From positions 1-6,059 of the forward strand of contig DATEMK010000242.1 in the NCBI GenBank assembly GCA_035275625.1: a stretch of 6,059 bases of DNA, read 5' to 3'. Below, piece after piece: positions 1 through 6,059 of the stretch (position 1 is the stretch's first letter; every line of letters begins with the position of its first letter). This stretch comes from DATEMK01 sp035275625 (lineage in GTDB: Bacteria > Bacteroidota > Bacteroidia > AKYH767-A > OLB10). A program made the position numbers and the translations under genes. The notes beneath the pieces are model-generated. The model had not been told where the DNA came from and did not search any database. It was given only the letters and a program-made list of their open reading frames with translations.

Positions 1-1
1 A

Positions 2-343
2 AATACACTACCGCCTTCTTATTATGCCGTGACTGTGACAGATGCGGCAAGCAATACAGCTACGAATGGGGTTACGGTTACCGAACCTGCGCAGATCATT
101 TACCAGTTTACAACGTCTGATTATATTGTAAACGGGACACACTACAATTTAAGCTCTTATACATGGCACAACGGCTCTATTTCTACAAATGTGGCTGGAG
201 GTGTTGCTCCTTATACTTATGTATGGACCAACAGCGCCACCACTGCGAATATTTCTTCACTTGATGCAGGAAGCTACAGGATTACGATAACAGACGCAAC
301 TTCCTGCTCGGTCTTATCCGATGCGGTTGCTTTAACGAAGCCC
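2..343 (+). repeat. SprB-like repeats (one partial, one complete)
   Basis: Two protein-level repeat units occur in gene 1. The first is cut by the window edge (2-94) and keeps its end, YAVTVTDA followed by VTVTEPAQ. The second (95-343) has the classic core PYTYVWTNSATT, a short linker, SYRITITDATSC and a closing TKP. SprB repeats are Ig-like beta units usually found in long tandem runs, so more copies probably lie to the left of the window. The copies are diverged at DNA level. Confidence 0.75.
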
Positions 344-1318
344 GACAGATCAGACTGGACCATGATCGGAAATTCCAATACCGATCCCGCCACTCAGTTT
401 ATCGGTACTACCGACAGTATTGATTTATCTTTTCGTACAAATAACAATGAGAGATTAAGAATAAAAGCAAACGGTAATATTTCAGCAAACATCTTAACAG
501 GTACAGGCTACCAGCTCGTAATGACCGATTCTTCCGGAGCCATTAAGAGATTAAACGGCACTACTGCGCCCGGATTGATGCCGTGGACGATGGCAGGTAA
601 TTCAGGAACCAGCCCGTCTTCCCAGTTTATGGGGACCAGTGATTCTGTTGATCTTTCATTCCGTACAAAAAATATTGAACAGTTTCGAATTAAAGCAAAT
701 GGAACAGTTAAATTAAATTCTCTTTCTTCTGCTTTTAGTTATGGACAATTGCTGGTTGATTCAATTGGTCAATTGGTGCGGGTTAATGATGATTCAACTT
801 TGTCAGCGCCCAATCTGCTGACTTCCTGGTATCTCGGAGGAAATACAATTAACAATGGAGGTAATCAATTTCTCGGAACCAAATCCTATAATGACCTCGT
901 ATTTAAAACAAATGCCCTTAATGCTGCCTTTCCTGAAAGAATGCGAATAACACGCGATGGCATGGTCTTAATTGCTACAGCAGTTTCTCCTGCCGGTGAT
1001 TTTAAGCTCGCAGTAAATGGAAACATTATTGCCGAAGAAGTCCATGTTAAAAACCATGCTAACTGGCCTGACTATGTTTTTTCAGAAAACTATCAATTAA
1101 AATCCATTTCAAAGCTCAAAGAATTTATTGAAACTGAAAATCACCTGCCGGGTTTGCCTTCTGCTAAAACAGTTGAAAAGGAAGGTTTCGATTTGGGAGA
1201 CATGCAATCAAAACTGCTCCAAAAAATTGAAGAGCTTACTCTTTATATTATCAAACAGGACGAACGTATTGAAAAGCTGGAAAAATCCAATGCTGATTTA
1301 AAAAGAAAAATAAAATGA
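2..1318 (+). CDS. SprB-repeat / fibre-like surface protein, 5'-truncated
   Basis: The reading frame is open to the left edge, so this is the C-terminal 438 residues of a longer protein (numbered from the first full codon at 2). Residues 1-31 and 32-114 look like SprB repeats, with YAVTVTDA...VTVTEP and PYTYVWTNSATT...SYRITITDA. SprB repeats are known from the gliding adhesin SprB and many Bacteroidota surface proteins. Residues 119-336 hold three repeats beginning at W119, W195 and W276. Residues 338-438 form a module common in Bacteroidota surface proteins: VNGNI, WPDYVF from residue 355, HLPGLPSA at 381-388, then a heptad-rich probable coiled coil (about 400-438). This suggests an oligomeric, perhaps trimeric, fibre end similar in layout to tail-fibre proteins. 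No T9SS CTD is visible, unlike the next two genes. The stop overlaps the next start by ATGA. Exact role unknown; adhesion or scaffold is inference. Confidence 0.85.
   Translation, partial: NTLPPSYYAVTVTDAASNTATNGVTVTEPAQIIYQFTTSDYIVNGTHYNLSSYTWHNGSISTNVAGGVAPYTYVWTNSATTANISSLDAGSYRITITDATSCSVLSDAVALTKPDRSDWTMIGNSNTDPATQFIGTTDSIDLSFRTNNNERLRIKANGNISANILTGTGYQLVMTDSSGAIKRLNGTTAPGLMPWTMAGNSGTSPSSQFMGTSDSVDLSFRTKNIEQFRIKANGTVKLNSLSSAFSYGQLLVDSIGQLVRVNDDSTLSAPNLLTSWYLGGNTINNGGNQFLGTKSYNDLVFKTNALNAAFPERMRITRDGMVLIATAVSPAGDFKLAVNGNIIAEEVHVKNHANWPDYVFSENYQLKSISKLKEFIETENHLPGLPSAKTVEKEGFDLGDMQSKLLQKIEELTLYIIKQDERIEKLEKSNADLKRKIK
356..1009 (+). repeat. Three tandem fibre-type protein repeats
   Basis: Three units start at tgg codons 356, 584 and 827 and are 76, 81 and about 61 residues long. 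The shared pattern is W-x-(M/L)-x-G-N, then QF-(I/M/L)-G-T, then DL-x-F-(R/K)-T, then R-(I/F)-(R/K)-I-(K/T)-x-(N/D)-G. Units 1 and 2 are closest (DSIDLSFRT against DSVDLSFRT; RIKANG in both); unit 3 is more diverged (NDLVFKT, MRITRDG). This pattern recurs in Bacteroidota proteins with tail-fibre-like C-termini. Function of the unit is not known to me; a stacked beta fibre is the likely structure. Confidence 0.75.
1315..1318 (+). other. ATGA stop/start overlap, genes 1 and 2
   Basis: The TGA stop of the surface-protein gene (1316-1318) overlaps the ATG of the glycosidase-like gene (1315-1317). The preceding bases are A-rich with no clear Shine-Dalgarno motif, as expected in Bacteroidota. Such overlaps usually mean co-transcription and reinitiation-type translational coupling. 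Confidence 0.85.
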
Positions 1319-4206
1319 AAAGCATTTATTTTAGTATCTTTATAATCTTCATTTGCTTAAAACTACATGCACAGGTGCAATACCCGGCTCAGCTTGTTAT
1401 TGAAAATGTTTCCTTCACAAGCGGGAATCATAATTATTTCTATCCAACTGACATTATTTCTCCGTCTGTATCGTCTTCACCGGTTAATTTTTCTGCTGCC
1501 GCACAGGTAACGTATGTGGCAGGATATGAAGTAATTTTAAAGGAGGGCTTCACAGCAAGTGGTTTTAATACAAACAATGGTTTTTTTATTGCCAAAACCG
1601 ATACCATGAAAATGGTACTGATTGATCCTCCCGCAGTAAGTAATGATGGTTTTGTACACGTGCCCAAATGGGAAAAATTCGAAGTTGGATTTGTTCTGCC
1701 AACAGAATATTTAAACGCTGTGAATAGTTTTCTTGATCACTATTACACAAATACAGTTAATGTAAATACTGATTTAAATCCCTACGCTGATGACTCATTA
1801 AAATTTGAAGTGACTCTTATATCTCCTTCGAGTATTCAACATACAAAATGGGCTTTTTTTATGAAAATGGCCCGTTTTGATTCTGCAAGCATTACAGCGG
1901 TTTTGGAAGAAGATGTTGACAACCCTTTATATCCATATAAATTCCGGTTACGCTTTGCTCCTGACGAAGAAAATTCTACAGTACCATGGAGTTTCAGTAT
2001 TGTTATAAGCGGACCCGCAGGAACAAATTTTCCGGCATATACTTTCAGCGGATTTCAATTTATTTGCGACCCTCCTTTGACGGACAATAAAGGGTTTCTT
2101 CATCTGAATACCAATAATACGCGTTATCTTCAATTTGATAATGGTGACGGATTTTTTGGCATAGGCGAAAACATTGCCGATCACCGGAGCAACCTGGGTT
2201 ATGCATATCATAAATCTGATTATGATAATATTAATAACACACTTGATGAAATGCATGATGCAGGCGCCAATTACGTGAGGTTGTGGTGCAGTAAATGGGA
2301 TTTTACGCCTGAGTTTAATAACCTCGGGGTATATGATTCTTACGATCCACCGGGATCATGCGGCAGTTTAGGAGTGCCTTTCCCGCCAGGCAACAGGCAG
2401 TGGCAGCTTTGGACGCTGGACAATTTTTTTGAAAAAATGAGAAATCACAATATATACACCCAATTGATGGTGGAAGCTTTTGCACCGCTTCCGGCATACC
2501 ATTTTTGGTGGGGCGAGGACATTTACCTGAGAACTTTCGTTACCGATTATGATGACGGAGTAACTTCCGATTTTACTGTTGAAGATTATTTCGGCCCTGA
2601 TACTTATTATTGGCGTCAAAGAAGGTTCAAATATATTCTGAACCGATATGGTTATTCAGTTAATCTTGCCGCCATTGAAACATTTAATGAAATTGATCAG
2701 ACTTTTCAATACCGCTGCATTGATACAGCTATTGGTATATGTTCAAGCTATAAGCATCCATGGCCCGAAGAACCAAATGTCAAATCAAGTATCGAAGACT
2801 GGCATGATGAAATTCTGAGTTATATCAAATCGCCTGTTTCAGCGGGAGGGTTAGGTTTTGAATTTCACCCGTTATTGACGGTAAGCTATACTGGTTCCGG
2901 ACTTTTTTCTTACAATGCAACTGCAAATTGCTCTGCTTACACTGCCAGCTATAGTGATTATTATTCCCTGTTCGGAAATTCAAATATTGATATCACCGAC
3001 ATACACATTTATGACGACAACCCATGGAATGACAGCTATAAATGGGAGTTATGCAATGGAGATGTAGGAGGCAACGGCAACATCAGACAATATTTTGGTA
3101 AGCCCTTTCATGTGGGTGAAGGCGCTAATGTGTGGTATGCAGGAGGTAATGACGTATCTTCTTTTTATAATAACTACGACATCAGCTTTCACAATGAATT
3201 ATGGTCTTCCGCCTTTTCGGGCACTTTTACAACAAGTCTTTCTTTTTATTATCAGCTTATTCATCGCTGGGGATATTTCGCAAATCCGAATCCCCCGTCT
3301 GGAACTCCTTATCCAAACAGCATAGCAAACGATTTGGAGGAGCCCTTTATTTTTTTTCTTGGAACACCGCAACAAGTTAATGATACAATTCGCTCATATT
3401 ATCATAATTATAAAAGATTATCTGAATTTATTAATATAAATGAAATTGATTTTAATATAGATTTCACCCCGTTTAAAGTTTATGACCCGGTTGATGGGAA
3501 CATTCACCAGAATATTGAATGTTATTATCTTTCAAATCTATCTTACGCTTATGGCTGGATTCACAATATAAATTCATTTATGGGTAATGCATATTATTAT
3601 ACTTCTTCTGCGCAAAATTATTATGGCTGCACAGTACCCACCATTACAATGCCATTGCAATTAGAGGGTTTCTATCCTAATCAGGATTACACAGTTTCTT
3701 ATTTTTATACACGCATGGGCTCACAACCGATTTTATTTCCCCAGATGCAAACTATAACTGCTGATGGCAGCGGTATTCTATCAATTCCTACATCCGTCCT
3801 TGATTATCTTGGCTGTGATTCTGTAAACGCTGATTTTGCTTTTAGTGCAATTGAACAACCTCAATTAAGATTAATTCCTTCCCTATCTTCATCCCGTGAC
3901 AGTTTGGGGAAAGAGCAACCCGTTAAAAAAGTAAAAGCTAAAGCCAAAACACAACTGGAATTTGGATTTACAATTTTTCCTAATCCCGGCACTGGTATTT
4001 TCAACATTTATATTAAAGGAATTGATTTAATAAATTCTTCAGGTAATATTACAGTATATGACATGACCGGACGAATAGTTTTTCAAAAAATTATTTCAAA
4101 GAAAAGTTTTGCAAGCATTGATTTATCACTTCTTATAAAAGGGTGCTACTTGATTGAAGTTACCATTAGCTCAACTAAAAAATTCAATAAAATTATATTA
4201 CAATGA
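1315..4206 (+). CDS. Secreted GH5-like glycoside hydrolase with DUF5060-like domain and T9SS CTD
   Basis: This is a probable secreted or cell-surface glycosidase. Residues 1-19 are a signal peptide (cleavage A19|Q20). Residues 64-94 (QVTYVAGYEVILKEGFTA...FIAK) match the small 'coathanger' module of many T9SS cargo proteins. Residues 113-250 resemble DUF5060 (VPKWEKFEVGF at the start; FRLRFAP and PWSF strands near the end). About 258-690 is a TIM barrel: GFFGIGEN (to N286), ANYVRLW with R322, FNEID with candidate acid/base E459, HIY with H564 and Y566 (the GH5-type H-x-Y), HVGEG with candidate nucleophile E602, then HNELWSSAFSG. About 735-850 is a C-terminal beta-sandwich with GWIHN from 747. 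A Lys-rich linker (866-878) leads to a type A CTD (883-963, FPNP, ITVYDMTGRIV). Substrate unknown. C14 is not in a lipobox. Family assignment is by motif recognition; the catalytic residues are inferred. Confidence 0.85.
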   Translation: MKSIYFSIFIIFICLKLHAQVQYPAQLVIENVSFTSGNHNYFYPTDIISPSVSSSPVNFSAAAQVTYVAGYEVILKEGFTASGFNTNNGFFIAKTDTMKMVLIDPPAVSNDGFVHVPKWEKFEVGFVLPTEYLNAVNSFLDHYYTNTVNVNTDLNPYADDSLKFEVTLISPSSIQHTKWAFFMKMARFDSASITAVLEEDVDNPLYPYKFRLRFAPDEENSTVPWSFSIVISGPAGTNFPAYTFSGFQFICDPPLTDNKGFLHLNTNNTRYLQFDNGDGFFGIGENIADHRSNLGYAYHKSDYDNINNTLDEMHDAGANYVRLWCSKWDFTPEFNNLGVYDSYDPPGSCGSLGVPFPPGNRQWQLWTLDNFFEKMRNHNIYTQLMVEAFAPLPAYHFWWGEDIYLRTFVTDYDDGVTSDFTVEDYFGPDTYYWRQRRFKYILNRYGYSVNLAAIETFNEIDQTFQYRCIDTAIGICSSYKHPWPEEPNVKSSIEDWHDEILSYIKSPVSAGGLGFEFHPLLTVSYTGSGLFSYNATANCSAYTASYSDYYSLFGNSNIDITDIHIYDDNPWNDSYKWELCNGDVGGNGNIRQYFGKPFHVGEGANVWYAGGNDVSSFYNNYDISFHNELWSSAFSGTFTTSLSFYYQLIHRWGYFANPNPPSGTPYPNSIANDLEEPFIFFLGTPQQVNDTIRSYYHNYKRLSEFININEIDFNIDFTPFKVYDPVDGNIHQNIECYYLSNLSYAYGWIHNINSFMGNAYYYTSSAQNYYGCTVPTITMPLQLEGFYPNQDYTVSYFYTRMGSQPILFPQMQTITADGSGILSIPTSVLDYLGCDSVNADFAFSAIEQPQLRLIPSLSSSRDSLGKEQPVKKVKAKAKTQLEFGFTIFPNPGTGIFNIYIKGIDLINSSGNITVYDMTGRIVFQKIISKKSFASIDLSLLIKGCYLIEVTISSTKKFNKIILQ
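4203..4206 (+). other. ATGA stop/start overlap, genes 2 and 3
   Basis: The TGA stop of the glycosidase-like gene (4204-4206) overlaps the ATG of the propeller gene (4203-4205), repeating the junction between genes 1 and 2. It fixes the start of gene 3, because that ATG is followed directly by a good signal peptide. Confidence 0.85.
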
Positions 4207-5783
4207 AAATATATAAAATTATTCTGATCGCCTTTTTAATTTGTTTTCATAATAAATTAGAAGCCCAAAATACATTTAAAAAATTTATTGATGGCGGATA
4301 TTTTTGTTCTGTTCAAATCAATCATTTTGGAAATAATTATTATTTGGGCACCGATGCAACTTATCCTCATGTTATTAAATTGAACTTATTAGGGGATCTG
4401 GTTTCTGAAATTGATTATTCAATATCTACTTGGGGTTGTGGTTTTATTAATAATTCTTTTCTATTACTAAAAGATTCTACAATCGTTATTTCAGGACCTG
4501 AAATAAATAACCCTGGCGGTTTTGGTTTTTTCATTTCTGAATTTGATACAAACGGCCAAGTAATCTGGAAAAATCATTATTATGATATATCAGGTGCTGG
4601 TTTTTATGGTCTTTATCCGGCATTTCACAATGGATATCTCTTCACTGGAATTTCTTATGCTATAGATTACCAGCCTATCATAATGGAGGTTGATAGCAAT
4701 GGAAATTTAATGCATAGCTTTCAAATTAATAACCGGAGCGGTGCAGCTAAATTTGCATTACAGGTTGATGACCATAGTATAATAGCAGGAATAAATACAG
4801 ACAGTACAGGCGCATCAATAACTCGCATTGATACATCAGGTACTGTTTTATGGGCAAAATCATATTTCCGGCCCAGTGCAGAGTTTCATAGCATGGTAGA
4901 CAATAACGATGGCACTATTACACTGACGGGCAGTACAGATACAATATTTAATTTCCAAGGAGGGCTCTTTTCTTCAGCCTCTCCTTTATTTTTAATGAAG
5001 GTGGATACTTCAGGAAATATAATTTGGGCTAAAACTTTTGGAGATACAACTTTACCTTTCCTGTCTTTAACATCATCAATTAAGGCTGCAGCTGATGGAG
5101 GTTACATTATTGCTGCAACAATTATTACAGCTAGTAATAAAAAAGATTTATTGTTAATAAAAACAGATATGAATGGTGATACCTTATGGACAAGAACACA
5201 TGGCTATTCATCAAGCAATGAGTATGCTTTCGATGTTGATATAACCGATGATGGAGGCTATATTTCAGCAGGATATACAGATGCATGGATGGGAGGATTT
5301 CAATATGGAGGATATTATCTCATTAAAACTGATTCATTGGGACACACCTCAACTCTTTGCCAGGAGTATAATTTACCTGTACCGATAAATACAATTTTTC
5401 CCGATGACAGTAATATTACAATTATAACTTTAACTAATATCATAAATCAAAATACATCCTATGTTATGGACAGCATTGCTCCTCCTCCCATATCATTAGA
5501 CGGATGCTTTTTAACTAATGTTAATCAATTACAATCACCGGCTGATAATAATATTGTTTCATATCCAAATCCGACACAAGGTATTGTTACTATATCTACA
5601 TCAAATGCACCAAAAGCCAAAGATTACATTACTGTATATGACAGCGTAGGAAAAATCGTTTTACAGCGCCCTTACAAGCAGGAAAAACAGGAAATGGATT
5701 TATCGCATTTATCAAAAGGGCTGTACACGATAAAAGTAGTTCAGGAGGGCAAGGTGAGTGTGAGTAAGGTGGTGGTGGAATGA
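4203..5783 (+). CDS. Secreted seven-repeat beta-propeller-like protein with T9SS CTD
   Basis: Function is not known; it is a T9SS cargo protein with a predicted beta-propeller. Residues 1-21 form a signal peptide (K2, K5, a hydrophobic core, cleavage A21|Q22). Residues 57-385 contain seven repeats of the form (L/F)-I-x-(K/E/R)-x-D-x-x-G-x-x-x-W, with the D/N at residues 61, 115, 164, 210, 268, 322 and 377. The most typical are VDTSGNIIWAKTF and TDMNGDTLWTRTHG, with DGGYI strands between them. Such units are common in Bacteroidota T9SS proteins. A linker with two cysteines (C385 region and the GCF segment) leads to a type A CTD starting at YPNP (454-457), with ITVYDSVGKIV and a final KGLYTIKVV strand. 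No catalytic motif is visible. Being coupled to the glycosidase gene suggests a binding or accessory role on the same surface or substrate, which is inference. Confidence 0.8.
   Translation: MKIYKIILIAFLICFHNKLEAQNTFKKFIDGGYFCSVQINHFGNNYYLGTDATYPHVIKLNLLGDLVSEIDYSISTWGCGFINNSFLLLKDSTIVISGPEINNPGGFGFFISEFDTNGQVIWKNHYYDISGAGFYGLYPAFHNGYLFTGISYAIDYQPIIMEVDSNGNLMHSFQINNRSGAAKFALQVDDHSIIAGINTDSTGASITRIDTSGTVLWAKSYFRPSAEFHSMVDNNDGTITLTGSTDTIFNFQGGLFSSASPLFLMKVDTSGNIIWAKTFGDTTLPFLSLTSSIKAAADGGYIIAATIITASNKKDLLLIKTDMNGDTLWTRTHGYSSSNEYAFDVDITDDGGYISAGYTDAWMGGFQYGGYYLIKTDSLGHTSTLCQEYNLPVPINTIFPDDSNITIITLTNIINQNTSYVMDSIAPPPISLDGCFLTNVNQLQSPADNNIVSYPNPTQGIVTISTSNAPKAKDYITVYDSVGKIVLQRPYKQEKQEMDLSHLSKGLYTIKVVQEGKVSVSKVVVE
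4371..5360 (+). repeat. Seven propeller-type repeats in gene 3
   Basis: Seven protein repeats have signature D/N codons at 4383, 4545, 4692, 4830, 5004, 5166 and 5331. Spacing is 54, 49, 46, 58, 54 and 55 residues. Copies 2, 4, 5 and 6 keep the D-x-x-G-x-x-x-W core; copies 1, 3 and 7 lack the Trp. The number and spacing fit a seven-bladed propeller. The copies are well diverged at DNA level, so this is an old duplication. Confidence 0.7.
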
Positions 5784-5822
5784 GAAAATAAAAGGAAATT
5801 AATATTTTGATTTTGTCTCCTA

Positions 5823-5853
5823 ACTTGCTGAGCCCCCGAAAGGCTCAGCAAGT
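5823..5853 (+). terminator. Perfect 12-bp hairpin after gene 3, possible terminator
   Basis: The arms acttgctgagcc (5823-5834) and ggctcagcaagt (5842-5853) are exact reverse complements around the 7-nt loop cccgaaa. The stem begins 39 bases after the gene 3 stop and is GC-rich in an AT-rich region, so a transcript would form a strong stem-loop. No T-run follows on either strand, so it is not a textbook intrinsic terminator. It may instead protect the mRNA 3' end or be a copy of a dispersed palindromic repeat. Confidence 0.5.
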
Positions 5854-5869
5854 GCACAAAACTTATTTC

Positions 5870-5965
5870 CAGATGATTGATTTGTCAAATAAACCAAAAG
5901 GAGTATATTTTATTAAAGTAGTAATCTCCGGCCAGGAAAAAATTAAAAAATTAATTATTCAATAA
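5870..5965 (+). pseudogene. Orphan T9SS C-terminal sorting domain fragment
   Basis: After the hairpin, frame 5870-5965 reads Q-M, then IDLSNKPKGVYFIKVV, then a Lys-rich stretch ending LIIQ and a TAA stop. This is the terminal half of a type A CTD. The last 29 residues align without gaps to the ends of gene 2 (15 identities by eye) and gene 3 (12 identities). No FPNP strand or upstream protein precedes it: upstream the frame is open only from 5792, and that stretch has no CTD character and crosses the hairpin. It lies in a different frame from gene 3, which already has a complete CTD. It is best read as the tail of a lost T9SS cargo gene. An internal ATG (5873) could in principle start a 30-residue peptide, but it would have no signal peptide. 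Confidence 0.75.
5881..5911 (+). promoter_or_regulatory. Weak candidate Bacteroidota promoter for gene 4
   Basis: TTTG at 5881-5884 and TATATTTT at 5904-5911, separated by 19 bases, resemble the Bacteroidota -33 (TTTG) and -7 (TAnnTTTG) elements, with the last base of the -7 box wrong. It lies 65 bases before the ATG at 5976 and inside the orphan CTD fragment, in AT-rich DNA where chance matches are common. Confidence 0.2.
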
Positions 5966-5975
5966 ATTAATTAAA

Positions 5976-6059
5976 ATGAAAAATAAAAAAATAATTGTCA
6001 CAAATCTTATTTTAATCATTTCTGTGTTTTTTTTATTTACCGAAATTAATGCCCAAAAT
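5976..6059 (+). CDS. Start of an exported protein, 3'-truncated
   Basis: The ATG at 5976 opens a frame running to the right edge (28 codons). It encodes a clear Sec signal peptide: basic start MKNKK, hydrophobic core from about residue 6 to 21, then INA|QN with cleavage after A26. The A-Q junction matches the other two signal peptides in the window. The upstream bases are all A/T, with no Shine-Dalgarno motif, normal for this phylum. It starts 10 bases after the stop of the orphan CTD fragment. The mature protein lies outside the window, so its function cannot be stated; another T9SS cargo protein is likely from context. Confidence 0.75.
   Translation, partial: MKNKKIIVTNLILIISVFFLFTEINAQN

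Noticed and set aside
29..31. GTG as the start codon of the first gene
   Set aside because: The frame is open without a stop to base 2, and the residues before it (YYA-V) belong to the SprB repeat that the GTG would split. The gene starts outside the window.
1315..1374. Lipoprotein reading of the gene 2 signal peptide (C14)
   Set aside because: The residues before the Cys (I-F-I) do not fit a lipobox, and a good type I site A19|Q20 follows.
1440..2619. Minus-strand open frames at 1440-1667, 1948-2256, 2315-2497 and 2368-2619
   Set aside because: They lie wholly inside the glycosidase-like gene, have no recognisable domains and overlap each other. They are antisense shadows.
3095..3325. Plus-strand frame of 76 codons inside the glycosidase-like gene
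   Set aside because: It lies in another frame over the catalytic HVGEG region, where the main frame has clear family motifs.
5803..5809. TATTTTG as a -7 promoter box after gene 3
   Set aside because: It is one base short of TAnnTTTG and has no paired -33 TTTG at a suitable distance.
5792..5869. Upstream extension of the orphan CTD frame as a real gene
   Set aside because: The stretch crosses the hairpin, begins right after a stop, has no signal peptide and shows no CTD or other domain similarity.
6027..6034. Run of eight T in the gene 4 signal peptide as a phase-variation tract
   Set aside because: Equal T-runs occur elsewhere in the window (3350-3357 in gene 2; seven T at 1854-1860), so it is ordinary for this AT-rich sequence.
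1..6059. CRISPR array, tRNA, rRNA or transposase
   Set aside because: No spaced identical repeats, cloverleaf, conserved rRNA segments or transposase motifs were seen. The only repeats are protein-level ones within genes 1 and 3.

Overview
The window looks like a piece of a Bacteroidota (Bacteroidetes) chromosome. Two complete genes end in the C-terminal sorting domain (CTD) of the type IX secretion system (T9SS, type A). The first gene carries SprB-type repeats, signal peptides end in A-Q, and the upstream regions are AT-rich with no clear Shine-Dalgarno sequence. All of this is typical of that phylum. The sequence does not allow a genus call. Every gene is on the + strand and every gene with a visible N-terminus encodes an exported protein.

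Layout: (1) 2-1318 is the 3' part of a large surface protein, with SprB-like repeats, then three W..GN..(S/N)..QF-G-T fibre-type repeats, then a conserved C-terminal module ending in a coiled coil. (2) 1315-4206 encodes a 963-residue secreted glycoside-hydrolase-like enzyme: signal peptide, a small coathanger-like module, a DUF5060-like beta-sandwich, a GH5-like TIM barrel with candidate catalytic glutamates E459 and E602, a C-terminal beta-sandwich and a T9SS CTD. (3) 4203-5783 encodes a 526-residue secreted protein with seven propeller-type repeats and a T9SS CTD. (4) 5784-5975 is intergenic. It holds a perfect 12-bp hairpin and then an orphan fragment encoding the last ~30 residues of another T9SS CTD, ending in its own stop codon. 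(5) 5976-6059 is the start of a further exported protein, cut by the window edge after its signal peptide.

Genes 1-2 and 2-3 overlap by ATGA, so the three form a tightly coupled operon. My inference is a cell-surface or secreted set: a repeat-rich, possibly fibrous, adhesive protein, a carbohydrate-active enzyme, and a propeller protein of unknown ligand. No SusC/SusD pair, regulator or transporter is present, so the substrate cannot be named. The least ordinary part is the orphan CTD fragment behind the hairpin, which suggests past recombination or deletion in an array of T9SS cargo genes.
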